64,000 bases of DNA from Holophaga foetida DSM 6591. Lineage in GTDB: Bacteria > Acidobacteriota > Holophagae > Holophagales > Holophagaceae. This document shows positions 1 to 7,771 of this stretch, one piece after another. A model generated the notes under the pieces. That model saw only the letters and a list, made by a program, of their open reading frames with translations. It searched no databases and was not told where the DNA came from. Position numbers and translations under genes: made by a program. Position 1 is the first letter of the stretch; the number at the start of each line of letters is the position of its first letter. Location: contig NZ_KI912268.1 in assembly GCF_000242615.2 (NCBI RefSeq), positions 2,751,911 through 2,815,910 of the forward strand, written 5' to 3'.

Positions 1-178
1 GGGCGTAGGCATCCACGGCAACGGCCGTGCCCTGTTCGTGGAGGTTGCAGATGTAGCGGAGCCTGGGATGGCTGCCCAGGGAATCCACCAGATGCATGCA
101 GCCGCCCCCGGGCAGCATGAAGACATCCTCTACACCTTCGTCAGCGATGCGGTCCCAGACATAATCAGAAAGCTTCAC
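1..178 (-). CDS. Thiamine-diphosphate-dependent enzyme, N-terminal fragment (cut by window edge)
   Basis: Only about 59 N-terminal codons are visible, reading leftward out of the window. They resemble the start of the PYR domain of the acetolactate synthase / phosphonopyruvate decarboxylase superfamily: an opening with VWDRIADEGVEDVFMLPG and then NLHEQGTAVAVDAYA, where the Glu of HEQ matches the residue that activates the cofactor. The GTG start at 178 is preceded by GGA at a suitable distance and lies 4 bp after the stop of the neuB-like gene, so the two are almost certainly co-transcribed. In sugar clusters such enzymes usually act on small keto-acids, but the substrate cannot be read from this fragment. 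Alternative: a true acetolactate synthase subunit, less likely in this context. Confidence 0.7.
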   Translation of the reverse strand, partial: MKLSDYVWDRIADEGVEDVFMLPGGGCMHLVDSLGSHPRLRYICNLHEQGTAVAVDAYA

Positions 179-182
179 GAGA

Positions 183-1691
183 TCATCCGAAGAAGTAGGT
201 CAACTGGGTTTTGCGGTTGGGGTTCCGGGTGATCGTGGGATCCGTGTAGAAAGAATCATCCCTGAAATGGGTGGAACTGATCTCCTCGATGATGGCCCCC
301 TCCTCGGTCCAGAACGCATGCTTCACGCCACGTTCTACGGTAAGGACCTCGCCAGCCCCCAGGATGCGATCGGCGCCGTCCAGGCGCACGTGGAGGGAGC
401 CATGGAGCACATGGAAGGTCTCCTCCTTCTGCTGGTGATACTGCTCTGGATGGCACTGGCCTGGGAGCATTGCGATCAGCTTCTTGCAGTAGGCGCGGTT
501 GACAATGTTGACGATGGTGGCGCCCGTTTCCTCGAAGCGATCCAGCCCGTAATGGTGGCTGATCTCCACCTCGGCGTGGGCCGAAACCACCGTGTGACTC
601 TCCTGGAAGAAGCTGCGGACGCGTTGGACGATCTGATAGACCCGCTCCCGGTTGTCGATTCTGTGGAACTTCTCCCGAAGGGCTGGCGCATGCTCGGGGA
701 TGGGTTCCAGCGCGATGAACTCGGTGTACTTGGAGAGGTCATTCGCGGTGATCTGTCCGTCTGTCGTGGGGATGGCGAGGAGGGAGGAGGATAGTTCCAG
801 GCGTTCCCCTTCCTTCAGTGGACGATTGAGGAATACTCCACGCCGCAGGGCCTGCAGGCTCTTCAACTCCTCCGTGGAGGGTTCATAGCGGTTTTCTGGG
901 GAGCCCAGCGCTTCCAGTGCTTCCTCGGCGGCCCTGAGCCAGCGGGTGATCTGTTCAGGGCCTGCCGAATAGGCATTCAGGGGCCATTGGGGAGTGGGGA
1001 GGCCTACATGCTTTTCCAGTACGGAGACGCCCTTTGCCAGGGCTATCTGGATCGGGAGAGTGTTATCCGGGGCCTCGTGGGTGGAGAATCCGATGGGGTG
1101 GCTGGGATAGCGGGAGCGCAGAAGGTCGATCTGGTGGAGTTGCAGGCGGGGTGCGGGTGTCGGGTACTCGGCAACGCAATGGAGGATGCTCAGGTTGCGA
1201 TTCCGGTGTTCGAAAAAGCTGACGACGCGGTCCAGCAGGTCAAGGTCCGATCCGGCGGTGGAAGCGATGATCGGCAGCTTGGAGATGCCCATACGTTCCA
1301 TCAGGGGCCAGTCCCCCAGGGAGCAGCTGGCGATCTTGAGGAAGTCGAATCCGTGGGCCTCAATAAGGTCAACGGAGCGCTCATCGAAGGGCGTGCACAC
1401 CGCCAGGAAACCATGCTCCCGCAGGGCGTTCCGGAGGCGGAGGAAGTCATCTTCGCTGAGGCGGGTCTCCTCAAAGCGCTTCACGAACTTGATGTCAGCC
1501 CGTCCCTGGAAGCTGGGATGGATGAAGGTGTCCAGGTGCCGATACTGGAGCTTGAAGGCGAAGTCGAAGTGCTGGCGGAAAGGCGCTACGCAATCCGCGA
1601 AGCTGGCCAGGGTCCGGAGACCGTGATCAAGGCTTCCCATATGGTTGTTGGCCATCTCAAAGATGATGAGGGGCTTCAGAGGCTGGATCAT
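183..1691 (-). CDS. neuB: NeuB-family nonulosonate (sialic acid-like) synthase fused to a C-terminal cupin
   Basis: The 502-residue protein has a NeuB-type barrel over roughly residues 1-275: the opening EMANNHMGS, GFSTHE near the middle and VLEKHVGL are typical of enzymes that condense phosphoenolpyruvate with an N-acetylhexosamine to make sialic, legionaminic or pseudaminic acid. Residues about 280-335 (GVFLNRPLKEGERL) look like the SAF/antifreeze-like domain. Residues about 385-480 form an additional cupin (HPEQYHQQKEETFHVLHGS, later ERGVKHAFW) that ordinary NeuB proteins of about 350 residues lack; its His/Glu pattern is that of a metal-binding sugar-isomerase-like cupin. It is divergent from the KdsC-like phosphatase gene and beside flagellin genes, which suggests synthesis of a filament glycan. 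The exact sugar is not decidable here. Confidence 0.85.
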   Translation of the reverse strand: MIQPLKPLIIFEMANNHMGSLDHGLRTLASFADCVAPFRQHFDFAFKLQYRHLDTFIHPSFQGRADIKFVKRFEETRLSEDDFLRLRNALREHGFLAVCTPFDERSVDLIEAHGFDFLKIASCSLGDWPLMERMGISKLPIIASTAGSDLDLLDRVVSFFEHRNRNLSILHCVAEYPTPAPRLQLHQIDLLRSRYPSHPIGFSTHEAPDNTLPIQIALAKGVSVLEKHVGLPTPQWPLNAYSAGPEQITRWLRAAEEALEALGSPENRYEPSTEELKSLQALRRGVFLNRPLKEGERLELSSSLLAIPTTDGQITANDLSKYTEFIALEPIPEHAPALREKFHRIDNRERVYQIVQRVRSFFQESHTVVSAHAEVEISHHYGLDRFEETGATIVNIVNRAYCKKLIAMLPGQCHPEQYHQQKEETFHVLHGSLHVRLDGADRILGAGEVLTVERGVKHAFWTEEGAIIEEISSTHFRDDSFYTDPTITRNPNRKTQLTYFFG

Positions 1692-1754
1692 CGCGGGTAA
1701 TCTCCGATCAAGGTATCCACTCGGCGAAGGCGCCGCACTAAATGGGAGTCTGGA

Positions 1755-2318
1755 GTGTCACTTGAAAAGCATACTCGCGCGGCAGGAGCGGGCCTTCCGG
1801 AATCCTGGGAGAAGGCTGCGCGGAAAGTCAAACTGGTGCTTACAGATGTGGACGGCGTCCTGACGAGTTCCCATGTGATCTATGACGATCGGGGCGTGCG
1901 CCTGCGGGCTTTCAGTACCCGGGATGGGGCCGCTATCCAATGGTTGTCCAGGAGTGGCATCCCTGTGGGATTCATTTCAGCCCTGGACGACCCGAGTACG
2001 CGTCGCCGTGGGGAGGACCTTGGGGTGGCAGAACTCCATCTCGGCGTTCATGACAAGCTCCAGACCCTCCGTTCCATTCTGGACCGCCGAGGGGTGCTCC
2101 CGGACGAGGTGGCTTACTTCGGGGATGACCTCCTGGACTTCCCGGTATTGCAGTCAGTCGGATTCCCCTCCTGTCCCGCCGATGCCGCGCCAGAGTTGGC
2201 GGCCCGCTGTCTGATGCTGCCCCATCGGGGGGGGGAGGGCTTTTTCCGGGTTGCGGCGGAGGCCATTCTGAAGGCACAAGGGCGCTGGGATGGGATTCTG
2301 AGTGGGTATGGACTCTAG
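1755..2318 (+). CDS. KdsC-like HAD phosphatase (acylneuraminate/KDO-phosphate phosphatase type)
   Basis: The 187-residue HAD-superfamily protein has motif I as LVLTDVDGVLT (catalytic Asp pair), motif II as the FISA stretch, a Lys in HDKLQTL and motif IV as AYFGDDLLDFPVL. This is the capless KdsC layout that hydrolyses sugar-acid phosphates such as KDO-8-P or acylneuraminate-9-P. The start taken is GTG 1755, preceded by a GGAG stretch; the conserved domain begins around residue 23, so a slightly later start is possible. It faces away from the neuB-like gene with 63 bp between them, and together they could supply the synthase and phosphatase steps of one nonulosonate pathway. A dedicated role in LPS KDO synthesis is the main alternative. 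Confidence 0.8.
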   Translation: MSLEKHTRAAGAGLPESWEKAARKVKLVLTDVDGVLTSSHVIYDDRGVRLRAFSTRDGAAIQWLSRSGIPVGFISALDDPSTRRRGEDLGVAELHLGVHDKLQTLRSILDRRGVLPDEVAYFGDDLLDFPVLQSVGFPSCPADAAPELAARCLMLPHRGGEGFFRVAAEAILKAQGRWDGILSGYGL

Positions 2319-2377
2319 GCATTCCAGCTATGGAAGCATTGCCTGAGCGTCCCATTCAGGGGCCTCAAAAAAAACGC

Positions 2378-2405
2378 TAAAGAACCGAACGCCCCTGCCC
2401 GAAGA
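2378..2405 (+). promoter_or_regulatory. Candidate sigma-28 (FliA) promoter for flagellin
   Basis: TAAAGAAC at 2378-2385 is followed 12 nt later by CCCGAAGA at 2398-2405, an approximate match to the flagellar consensus TAAAGTTT-N11-GCCGATAA with one extra spacer base. It lies about 75 nt upstream of the flagellin start, the position expected for a class-3 flagellar gene. The -10 match is only 5 of 8, so this is suggestive. Confidence 0.35.
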
Positions 2406-2441
2406 GGAATAAGTCGGGGGAGTCCCCGAAACCAACAAGCC

Positions 2442-2477
2442 GGCAGCACGGATGCTGCCTAGCCACATCACGGAGGA
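2442..2477 (+). promoter_or_regulatory. Flagellin leader hairpin plus GGA-rich ribosome binding site (possible CsrA target)
   Basis: A perfect 7-bp stem (GGCAGCA 2442-2448 / TGCTGCC 2453-2459) presents the tetraloop CGGA, and 12 nt further on the Shine-Dalgarno reads ACGGAGGA (2470-2477), just before ATG 2482. CsrA is known to bind GGA in hairpin loops together with a second GGA at the ribosome binding site, as in the Bacillus hag leader. The arrangement is seen; regulation by CsrA is inferred, and no csrA lies in this window. Confidence 0.4.
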
Positions 2478-2481
2478 TGTC

Positions 2482-3129
2482 ATGGCTTCCATTCTTAATA
2501 ACGTTGCGGCCCTGCAGGCCACTCGTCAGTTGAACATCACCTCGATGGGCATGAAGCAGACCATCGAGCGCCTCACCACTGGCAAGCGCATCAACCACGC
2601 CTCTGATGACGCCACTGGCCTTGCTACCGCCAACAATTACATGGCCGACTCCAAGGTGGCCCACGAGCTTCGGAAGACCGCGTACCAGGACTACTACGCC
2701 GCTGCTGCCAACGACGGTTATCTGGAAGAGGCGACCAATCAGGTCATGCGGGCCGTTGAGCTTGCCGCCGGTGGCAACAGCAGCGCTGCTGAATTCAGTT
2801 CTGTGGGTGATCTGGCTGTCGCGGCTGCATCAAAGGCCGGCACCACCATCACCAAGCCTACCGATCTCGCTGGTGCTTCCACCGCTCTCACCGCCATCGC
2901 CACTGCCCGCGCGACCATCGCGGCCACCATGGCTGAGGCCCAGAGCAACGCCAACCTCTACGGCATCGAGGAAGAGAACAAGACCGCCATGAACAGCAAC
3001 ATCATGGATGCTGATATCGGCTCCGAAGTGGTCAGCCTCACCAAGTGGCAGATCCTGAGCCAGGCTGGCACGAGCGCTCTGACCAATGCCAACACGGCCA
3101 GTCAGACTGTTCTGGGTCTCCTCCGGTAA
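2482..3129 (+). CDS. fliC: Flagellin, short D0/D1-only form
   Basis: The start at ATG 2482 is set by the GGAGGA ribosome binding site and the canonical beginning MASILNNVAALQATRQLN. At 215 residues it consists almost entirely of the conserved parts: N-terminal helices (TIERLTTGKRINHASDDATG) and the C-terminal assembly helices (MDADIGSEVVSLTKWQILSQ ... TVLGLLR), joined by only a small Ala/Thr-rich linker. The variable D2/D3 domains that make typical flagellins 270-500 residues long are absent. The Ser/Thr content of the linker would allow O-glycosylation, which fits the neighbouring sugar genes. flaG and fliD follow. The family assignment is firm; glycosylation is inference. Confidence 0.95.
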   Translation: MASILNNVAALQATRQLNITSMGMKQTIERLTTGKRINHASDDATGLATANNYMADSKVAHELRKTAYQDYYAAAANDGYLEEATNQVMRAVELAAGGNSSAAEFSSVGDLAVAAASKAGTTITKPTDLAGASTALTAIATARATIAATMAEAQSNANLYGIEEENKTAMNSNIMDADIGSEVVSLTKWQILSQAGTSALTNANTASQTVLGLLR

Positions 3130-3143
3130 TCGGATACCATGAT

Positions 3144-3180
3144 CATCGTTGGGGATGGGTTTGGCCTGTCCCCAACGATG
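3144..3180 (+). terminator. Strong hairpin between flagellin and flaG
   Basis: A perfect 12-bp inverted repeat (CATCGTTGGGGA 3144-3155 / TCCCCAACGATG 3169-3180) with a 13-nt loop starts 15 nt after the flagellin stop. No T-run follows, so it is not a clean intrinsic terminator. It could attenuate read-through or protect the flagellin mRNA 3' end, giving flagellin far above FlaG/FliD levels. Confidence 0.5.
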
Positions 3181-3199
3181 CTTCATTAAGGAAAATGTC

Positions 3200-3592
3200 A
3201 TGGCTGATCAAGTGAACCCACTGGGTGGCTTGGCGCCGGGGATGGCTCAGACGCTTCAATCCTCTACTGTTCCCTCTTCGCCCAAATCAACCCCAACCCG
3301 ATCCGATGCTTCCAAGCCCAAGGCTGTGGACGGTTCGGCTGTTGGTGCGTCCAAGAAAAGTCTCTTGGAAGCTGCCAAGACCGTGGAAGATTACCTTCAG
3401 TCCTCCTCCTCGGATCTCAAGTTTTTCGTGGACAAGGATACTGGTATGTATGGGTTCAAGATCGTTGATGCCACGACCCATGAAACCATTCGGCAGGTTC
3501 CCGCCGAAGAGGTCATTGAGATGGCAAAGCGCTTGCGCTCACTGAGCGATACCAAGGATGCTTCAGGTGTTTTGATGGATGCGGAGGGCTGA
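3200..3592 (+). CDS. flaG: FlaG family flagellar protein
   Basis: The ATG at 3200 has AAGGAAAA upstream and gives 130 residues. The N-terminal half (about residues 1-55) is Ser/Pro-rich and low in complexity. The C-terminal half is the FlaG domain: LKFFVDKDTGMYGFKIVDATTH followed by ETIRQVPAEEVIEMAKRLR. FlaG proteins are encoded beside flagellin and fliD and influence filament length or cap function, probably in the cell exterior or export channel. Here it sits between flagellin and fliD on the same strand, 39 bp before fliD. Confidence 0.9.
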   Translation: MADQVNPLGGLAPGMAQTLQSSTVPSSPKSTPTRSDASKPKAVDGSAVGASKKSLLEAAKTVEDYLQSSSSDLKFFVDKDTGMYGFKIVDATTHETIRQVPAEEVIEMAKRLRSLSDTKDASGVLMDAEG

Positions 3593-3631
3593 GGCTCAGG
3601 CCAAGTCTTCTACGGTGCAGAGAGGTGAATC

Positions 3632-5353
3632 ATGGCTGTCAGCTTCCAGGGAGTCACATCGGGGCTTCAGACCGACAGCTTGATCTCAGCGATCATGGCC
3701 CAGGAGAGTCTGGGCGTGCAGCGCCTCCAGGATAAGCAGACTCAGAACACCAATCGGTCCGCTGCTCTCAATACCATGCGGACCCAGTTGGAGTCCCTGA
3801 CTGTCAGCATGGCGTCGCTCTACGACAGTTTCAACAAGCGGACTGTCACCAGTACGGATGCCGATAGCACCTACGTGACTGCTACCGCCACCGGAGCCAC
3901 CAATGGCTCCTACGAGGTGAAGGTCAGCCAAGTGGCCACCTCCGCCAAGCTCAGTTCCACCATGGCGAGTGGGGAGCCGACCAACCTTGCCGTGGCGGAC
4001 CCGAACGCCGCGATTCTCACCAGTTCCAGCGGCAGTTTTGCGGTCCAGGGCACAGATGGGGTAGTTAAGACCTTTCAGCTCGGGAACAACAGTCTCAACG
4101 GGCTCAGGGATGCCATCAATGCCTCAGGCGCCGGGGTTACCGCATCGATTGTGAATACGGGGAAGGGAACGAATCCCTATCAGCTGGTCTTGACGGCCAA
4201 GGATACGACCACCGGCAATACGGCCACCGGGACTGGTGTCACCGGCGGCAAGGTGATTCTTGCGGCCATTGCGAACCAGGACTCCAGCGCGACCACCGTG
4301 GTGGACTCCCTGGGGATCAGCAGCGGGACCATCACCGGAACCTTCGCCGATCCAACCGGCTTGTCCGGCGGCTTGTCCTCCTCCGGCTCCAACATCGGTC
4401 AGGATGCCCTGTTCTCCATCAATGGAATCGAGATGACTCGGCAGTCGAACACCGTGGATGATGCGGTGGACGGCGTCACCTTCACCCTGCAGAAGGGGGA
4501 TACCAGCAACGCCACCACCCTTACCGTGGCCCAGGACAAGACCAGCGCGTCCACGGCCATGCAGGATGTGATCACCAAATACAACGCCATCATCACTACG
4601 TACAAGAGTGCCACGCAGACCACGAAGGATAGTGAGGGTGTGACCATCACGCCTGGGGTGCTCACCAACGATGTCGTGGCGCGGTCCATCATCTCTCAGA
4701 TCCGTTCGGTCATGAGCGGCTCGCCGGAGGGCCTGTCTGACTCCGCCACCTATAAATCCACTTCGCAGCTGGGGCTCAAGACGAATGTGGACGGCACTCT
4801 GTCCCTCGACGCGACCGTCTTCCAGAAAGCTTTGGCAACGGATCCAGTGGCAGTCCGGAATGTCTTCGTCTTTTCCGGCAGTTCCACCAGCGGTTCCGTA
4901 TCCGTGGCCTCGGGTGGAGCCAAGACGGCCTCCGGTGCTGTGAGCTTCGATGTCACTTACGGCACGGGGGGGGCGGTCACCGGATCGCTTACGGTGGGGG
5001 GAACGACCTACAGCGGTCTTACCGGCACGAATGGCACCCTTTCAGCTCCGACCGGATCCCTCCTGGAGGGCTTGACTCTGAATGTGACGGCTTCCGGCAC
5101 TGGCACGCTGAACCTGAGCAGGGGTATCGGCACTCAGTTGCAGGGGCTGATTTCCAGTCTGACCTCCTACAACGGAGCGATCGAGAACACGCGGAGCAAT
5201 ATTGATGAACAGAACAAGACGCTGACTTCCCGCATTGATTCTGCACAGGCTCTTCTGGACAAACGTCAGGCGGCCCTCAAGAAGCAATTTGACCAGATGG
5301 AGGCCACCATCACCCAGCTGCGGACCGTCAGTTCGAGCTTGAGCAGTATTTGA
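3632..5353 (+). CDS. fliD: Flagellar hook-associated protein 2 (filament cap)
   Basis: The 573-residue protein begins with the FliD N-terminal signature (FQGVTSGLQTDSLISAIMAQE) and a coiled-coil stretch to about residue 70. The middle is Ser/Thr/Gly-rich with beta character, where the cap head domains are found, and the last 90 residues form the C-terminal helices (TSRIDSAQALLDKRQAALKK, then FDQMEATITQLRTVSSSLSS). FliD forms the pentameric cap under which exported flagellin folds. The start follows GAGAGGTG. A good terminator lies just after the stop, so flagellin-flaG-fliD forms a unit; the chaperone gene fliS is convergent about 2 kb downstream. Confidence 0.95.
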   Translation: MAVSFQGVTSGLQTDSLISAIMAQESLGVQRLQDKQTQNTNRSAALNTMRTQLESLTVSMASLYDSFNKRTVTSTDADSTYVTATATGATNGSYEVKVSQVATSAKLSSTMASGEPTNLAVADPNAAILTSSSGSFAVQGTDGVVKTFQLGNNSLNGLRDAINASGAGVTASIVNTGKGTNPYQLVLTAKDTTTGNTATGTGVTGGKVILAAIANQDSSATTVVDSLGISSGTITGTFADPTGLSGGLSSSGSNIGQDALFSINGIEMTRQSNTVDDAVDGVTFTLQKGDTSNATTLTVAQDKTSASTAMQDVITKYNAIITTYKSATQTTKDSEGVTITPGVLTNDVVARSIISQIRSVMSGSPEGLSDSATYKSTSQLGLKTNVDGTLSLDATVFQKALATDPVAVRNVFVFSGSSTSGSVSVASGGAKTASGAVSFDVTYGTGGAVTGSLTVGGTTYSGLTGTNGTLSAPTGSLLEGLTLNVTASGTGTLNLSRGIGTQLQGLISSLTSYNGAIENTRSNIDEQNKTLTSRIDSAQALLDKRQAALKKQFDQMEATITQLRTVSSSLSSI

Positions 5354-5374
5354 TATCCGGCCGCGGCCCGCAAT

Positions 5375-5398
5375 GATCCCCCTGGCTTCAGGGGGATC
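5375..5398 (+). terminator. Intrinsic terminator after fliD
   Basis: A perfect 10-bp stem (GATCCCCCTG 5375-5384 / CAGGGGGATC 5389-5398) with loop GCTT is followed by TTCATTT, 21 bp after the fliD stop. Confidence 0.8.
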
Positions 5399-5476
5399 TT
5401 CATTTGGGTTCGGAGACTACCTCTCAGGGCGTTTCCGTGAGAGAACGGAAGCAATAAGCCTGAAGGAGCCCCCGGG

Positions 5477-6928
5477 GTGAATCCGAGTCATTTGAAACTG
5501 TTGAGGAAGGCCCACGACCTGGACCGTTCAGGGGAGGGGTTGGAGGCTGTGGGGGCCTACCGGGAATTCCTGGCTCTGGAGCCACGTCACTCCAGTGCCT
5601 GGTCGAATTTTGCAGGACAACTGCTGGTCATGAATCAACTGGACGAGGCCCAGGATGCCTGTGACAAGGCCCTGCTGCTCGACCCCCGCAACCTGTCGGC
5701 ACGCGTCAACTCTGCCTGCATCCTGATGCAGCGAGGGGACTGGGAAGCCTCCGAAGGGCAACTCCGTCAGGTCCTCACCTCCGATCCCCAGAGGACGGAT
5801 GCGCGGCTTGCTCTTGCAAGGTGCCTCATCAAGAAGGGCGATCCTGGCGCAGCAGAGCAGGAAGTGGGAAAGGTCATTCACTGCGAGCCTGGCAACGTAT
5901 CGGCTCACCAGCTCTTAGGTGGCATCCTCTATCCTCTCGGGCGCTGGTCCGACTTCCGGGCCGAGATCGAGCGATTCCGTAGACACGATCCCAACTCGGC
6001 CTATCTGGAATTCGAGACGGGTTTTCTGGATCTCCTTTTCGGGGAGATGCCCCGGGGCTGGGATCGGCATGAGGCCCGCTTGCGGGTCCCTGGTCTGGTG
6101 GGGCCGGTCCGGCACTTCGCCCAGCCTGCGTGGGACGGTGAGCCCTTTCCCGACAGAACCCTTCTGCTCCACTACGAGCAGGGGCTGGGGGATACCTTGA
6201 TGTTCGTGAGATACGCCCCCCTGGTGAAGGCCCTGGGGGGTCGGGTGCTTCTGGAGGTCCAGCCCTCCCTGGCGGACTTGGTTGCGACATGCTCTGGTGT
6301 GGACGAGGTGATTCCCCATGGGGAGCCGCTCCCCCCCTTTGATCTGCAGTTATCCCTGATGTCTCTGCCTCGGGTGTTCCGTACGGATCTCTCCTCCATC
6401 CCGTGCGGGATCCCCTACCTGGACGTCCCGCGAGAGATCCCCCATCAGAAGGTGTTCGCTGACCTTCTCGCTCTTGCCCAGGCTCATGGGAAAGCCCGGG
6501 TTGCCGTGGTCTGGGCTGGAAGCCCTGCCCATAAACGTGATGAGGAGCGTTCAATTCCAGCGGCGGAGCTGGCGCCCTTGGCAGCATTCCCCGAGGTCGC
6601 CTGGTTCAGCTTCCAGCTCGGAAGGCAGGAGCTTCCCCCTTTGCCAAACCTGGTTTCCTTGGCTCCCCTGCTGACCGATTTTTCGGCTACAGCCTACGCG
6701 TTGAGTGGAATGGACTTGGTCATCACGGTGGATACTGCCCTGGCCCACCTCTCTGGAGCCATGGGCATCCCGACACTCCTGCTTCTCGCCTTCCAGCCGG
6801 ATTGGCGCTGGATGCTGGATAGGGAGGACAGCCCCTGGTACCCCAGCCTTCGCCTCTATCGTCAGCCTGCCCCTGGCGACTGGAACAGCGTCATCCAGCG
6901 GGTGCTGGCGGATCTCAGTGGCAGCTAG
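5477..6928 (+). CDS. TPR protein with C-terminal glycosyltransferase-like domain
   Basis: The 483-residue protein starts at GTG 5477, set by AGGAG nine bases upstream. Residues about 1-170 are tetratricopeptide repeats (repeated A-x-x-A-Y and P-x-N/S patterns such as LALEPRHSSAWSNFAGQLL). The C-terminal half resembles GT9/GT41-like transferases, with HYEQGLGDTLMFVRYAPLV, VVWAGSPAHKRDEERSIP and, near the end, LVITVDTALAHLSGAMGIPT, the usual donor-binding segment. Such TPR-glycosyltransferases are common next to flagellin genes, where they modify filament Ser/Thr residues in the cytoplasm. It follows the flagellin-flaG-fliD unit on the same strand, after a terminator. Flagellin as acceptor is inferred from context. 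Confidence 0.8.
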   Translation: MNPSHLKLLRKAHDLDRSGEGLEAVGAYREFLALEPRHSSAWSNFAGQLLVMNQLDEAQDACDKALLLDPRNLSARVNSACILMQRGDWEASEGQLRQVLTSDPQRTDARLALARCLIKKGDPGAAEQEVGKVIHCEPGNVSAHQLLGGILYPLGRWSDFRAEIERFRRHDPNSAYLEFETGFLDLLFGEMPRGWDRHEARLRVPGLVGPVRHFAQPAWDGEPFPDRTLLLHYEQGLGDTLMFVRYAPLVKALGGRVLLEVQPSLADLVATCSGVDEVIPHGEPLPPFDLQLSLMSLPRVFRTDLSSIPCGIPYLDVPREIPHQKVFADLLALAQAHGKARVAVVWAGSPAHKRDEERSIPAAELAPLAAFPEVAWFSFQLGRQELPPLPNLVSLAPLLTDFSATAYALSGMDLVITVDTALAHLSGAMGIPTLLLLAFQPDWRWMLDREDSPWYPSLRLYRQPAPGDWNSVIQRVLADLSGS

Positions 6929-6978
6929 TGCCGTGTCCCGTTGAAATGCGGGCCATTCAAAGCGGCTCTGACACCACC

Positions 6979-7266
6979 CTAGGAGGGCTTGTAGCCCTTG
7001 AGGGCCCTGGCGCCCTGGCGGTGGAGATTCATCTCCTCGCGAATCAGGTTCTGCTGCTTCAAGAGGTCCGAGGCGGTGGCACCCAAGCGGGTGGCCATTG
7101 CATGGGCCCGGGTCACAATGGAGGGCCAATCCGAACCTCGGTCAGCCGTTACCATGGCCGCGTGGAAGCGCTCATGCCAGGAAGCCAGAGCCTCTGCCTC
7201 AATGGCCCCCCCCTGGAGCAGTGACTCCAGGTCATCCAGGCAGTGGATCACATCCCGATCGCTCAA
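6979..7266 (-). CDS. Small helical protein downstream of fliS, FliT-like chaperone candidate
   Basis: The 95-residue, highly helical protein has no sequence motif I can name. Its start codon overlaps the fliS stop by 4 nt (ATGA), so the two are translationally coupled. In many genomes the gene directly after fliS encodes FliT, the FliD export chaperone, of about 100-120 residues; size, helical content and position all fit. The C-terminal half (SDLLKQQNLIREEMNLHRQG) could form an amphipathic helix like that of FliT. The call rests mainly on context; another small flagellar accessory protein is equally possible on sequence alone. Confidence 0.45.
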   Translation of the reverse strand: MSDRDVIHCLDDLESLLQGGAIEAEALASWHERFHAAMVTADRGSDWPSIVTRAHAMATRLGATASDLLKQQNLIREEMNLHRQGARALKGYKPS

Positions 7267-7700
7267 ACCGAAAGCTCGTCAATGGAACCGGTGGCTTTAG
7301 GGGCTTGGTCCTTGGTGGTCTTCTGGCGGTGGAGTTGTTCCCAAGTGGTTTTGAATTCGCCCATCTGGGTAATGATGCGCTGAAGCCGCTCTGGTTGATT
7401 CTTCTGGGAGCCGTCATAGAGCTCCTCCGTCCACCAGTCGTAGATGCGAACGAGGTTATCCACAAGCTCGCCGCCTTCATCATGGTTGAGGCGTTCCTTC
7501 AGGCCGAAGATGATGTCTGCGGCGCGACCCACATAGTTGGCCTGGCCGACGAGATCGTGTTCAGCCATGGCCTTGAGGGTCAGGTGGATGAACCGCTGCC
7601 CACCCTCCAGAAGCATGGCTGCCAGCTGCTCCGCGCTTGCCCCCTGGATGCGATGGGTCAGGTAATGATCAGCGGCATGCCGTCCTGGGTGTTCATACAT
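7263..7700 (-). CDS. fliS: Flagellin export chaperone FliS
   Basis: The 145-residue protein fits the FliS family: YLTHRIQGASAEQLAAMLLEGG near the start corresponds to the conserved region with the Y-x-x-x-x-V/I and LL-x-x-Y/G-A pattern, then ADIIFGLKERLNHDEGGELVDNLVRIYDWW matches the helical core that reads I-x-x-L-x-x-S-L-D-x-x-x-G-G-E-I-A-x-N-L in well-known members. FliS binds the flagellin C-terminus in the cytoplasm to prevent early polymerisation. The start has AGGA upstream. It is transcribed toward the flagellin cluster and carries a candidate sigma-28 promoter. Confidence 0.88.
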   Translation of the reverse strand: MYEHPGRHAADHYLTHRIQGASAEQLAAMLLEGGQRFIHLTLKAMAEHDLVGQANYVGRAADIIFGLKERLNHDEGGELVDNLVRIYDWWTEELYDGSQKNQPERLQRIITQMGEFKTTWEQLHRQKTTKDQAPKATGSIDELSV

Positions 7701-7717
7701 AGGAATCCTCTCACTTG

Positions 7718-7744
7718 CTATCGGCTTCGGGCCTCTGGCTGATA
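7718..7744 (-). promoter_or_regulatory. Candidate sigma-28 promoter for fliS
   Basis: Read on the minus strand, GCCGATAG (7725-7718) matches 7 of 8 positions of the flagellar -10 element GCCGATAA, and TATC lies exactly 15 nt upstream, where TAAA would be expected. The start codon of fliS is 18 nt downstream of the -10. Confidence 0.45.
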
Positions 7745-7771
7745 AGCCCTAGCCGAAGTTTGCCCGTGCTC

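Noticed and set aside
7456..7464. Exact DnaA-box sequence TTATCCACA
   Set aside because: A single site inside the fliS coding region with no cluster or AT-rich unwinding element nearby, so not an origin.
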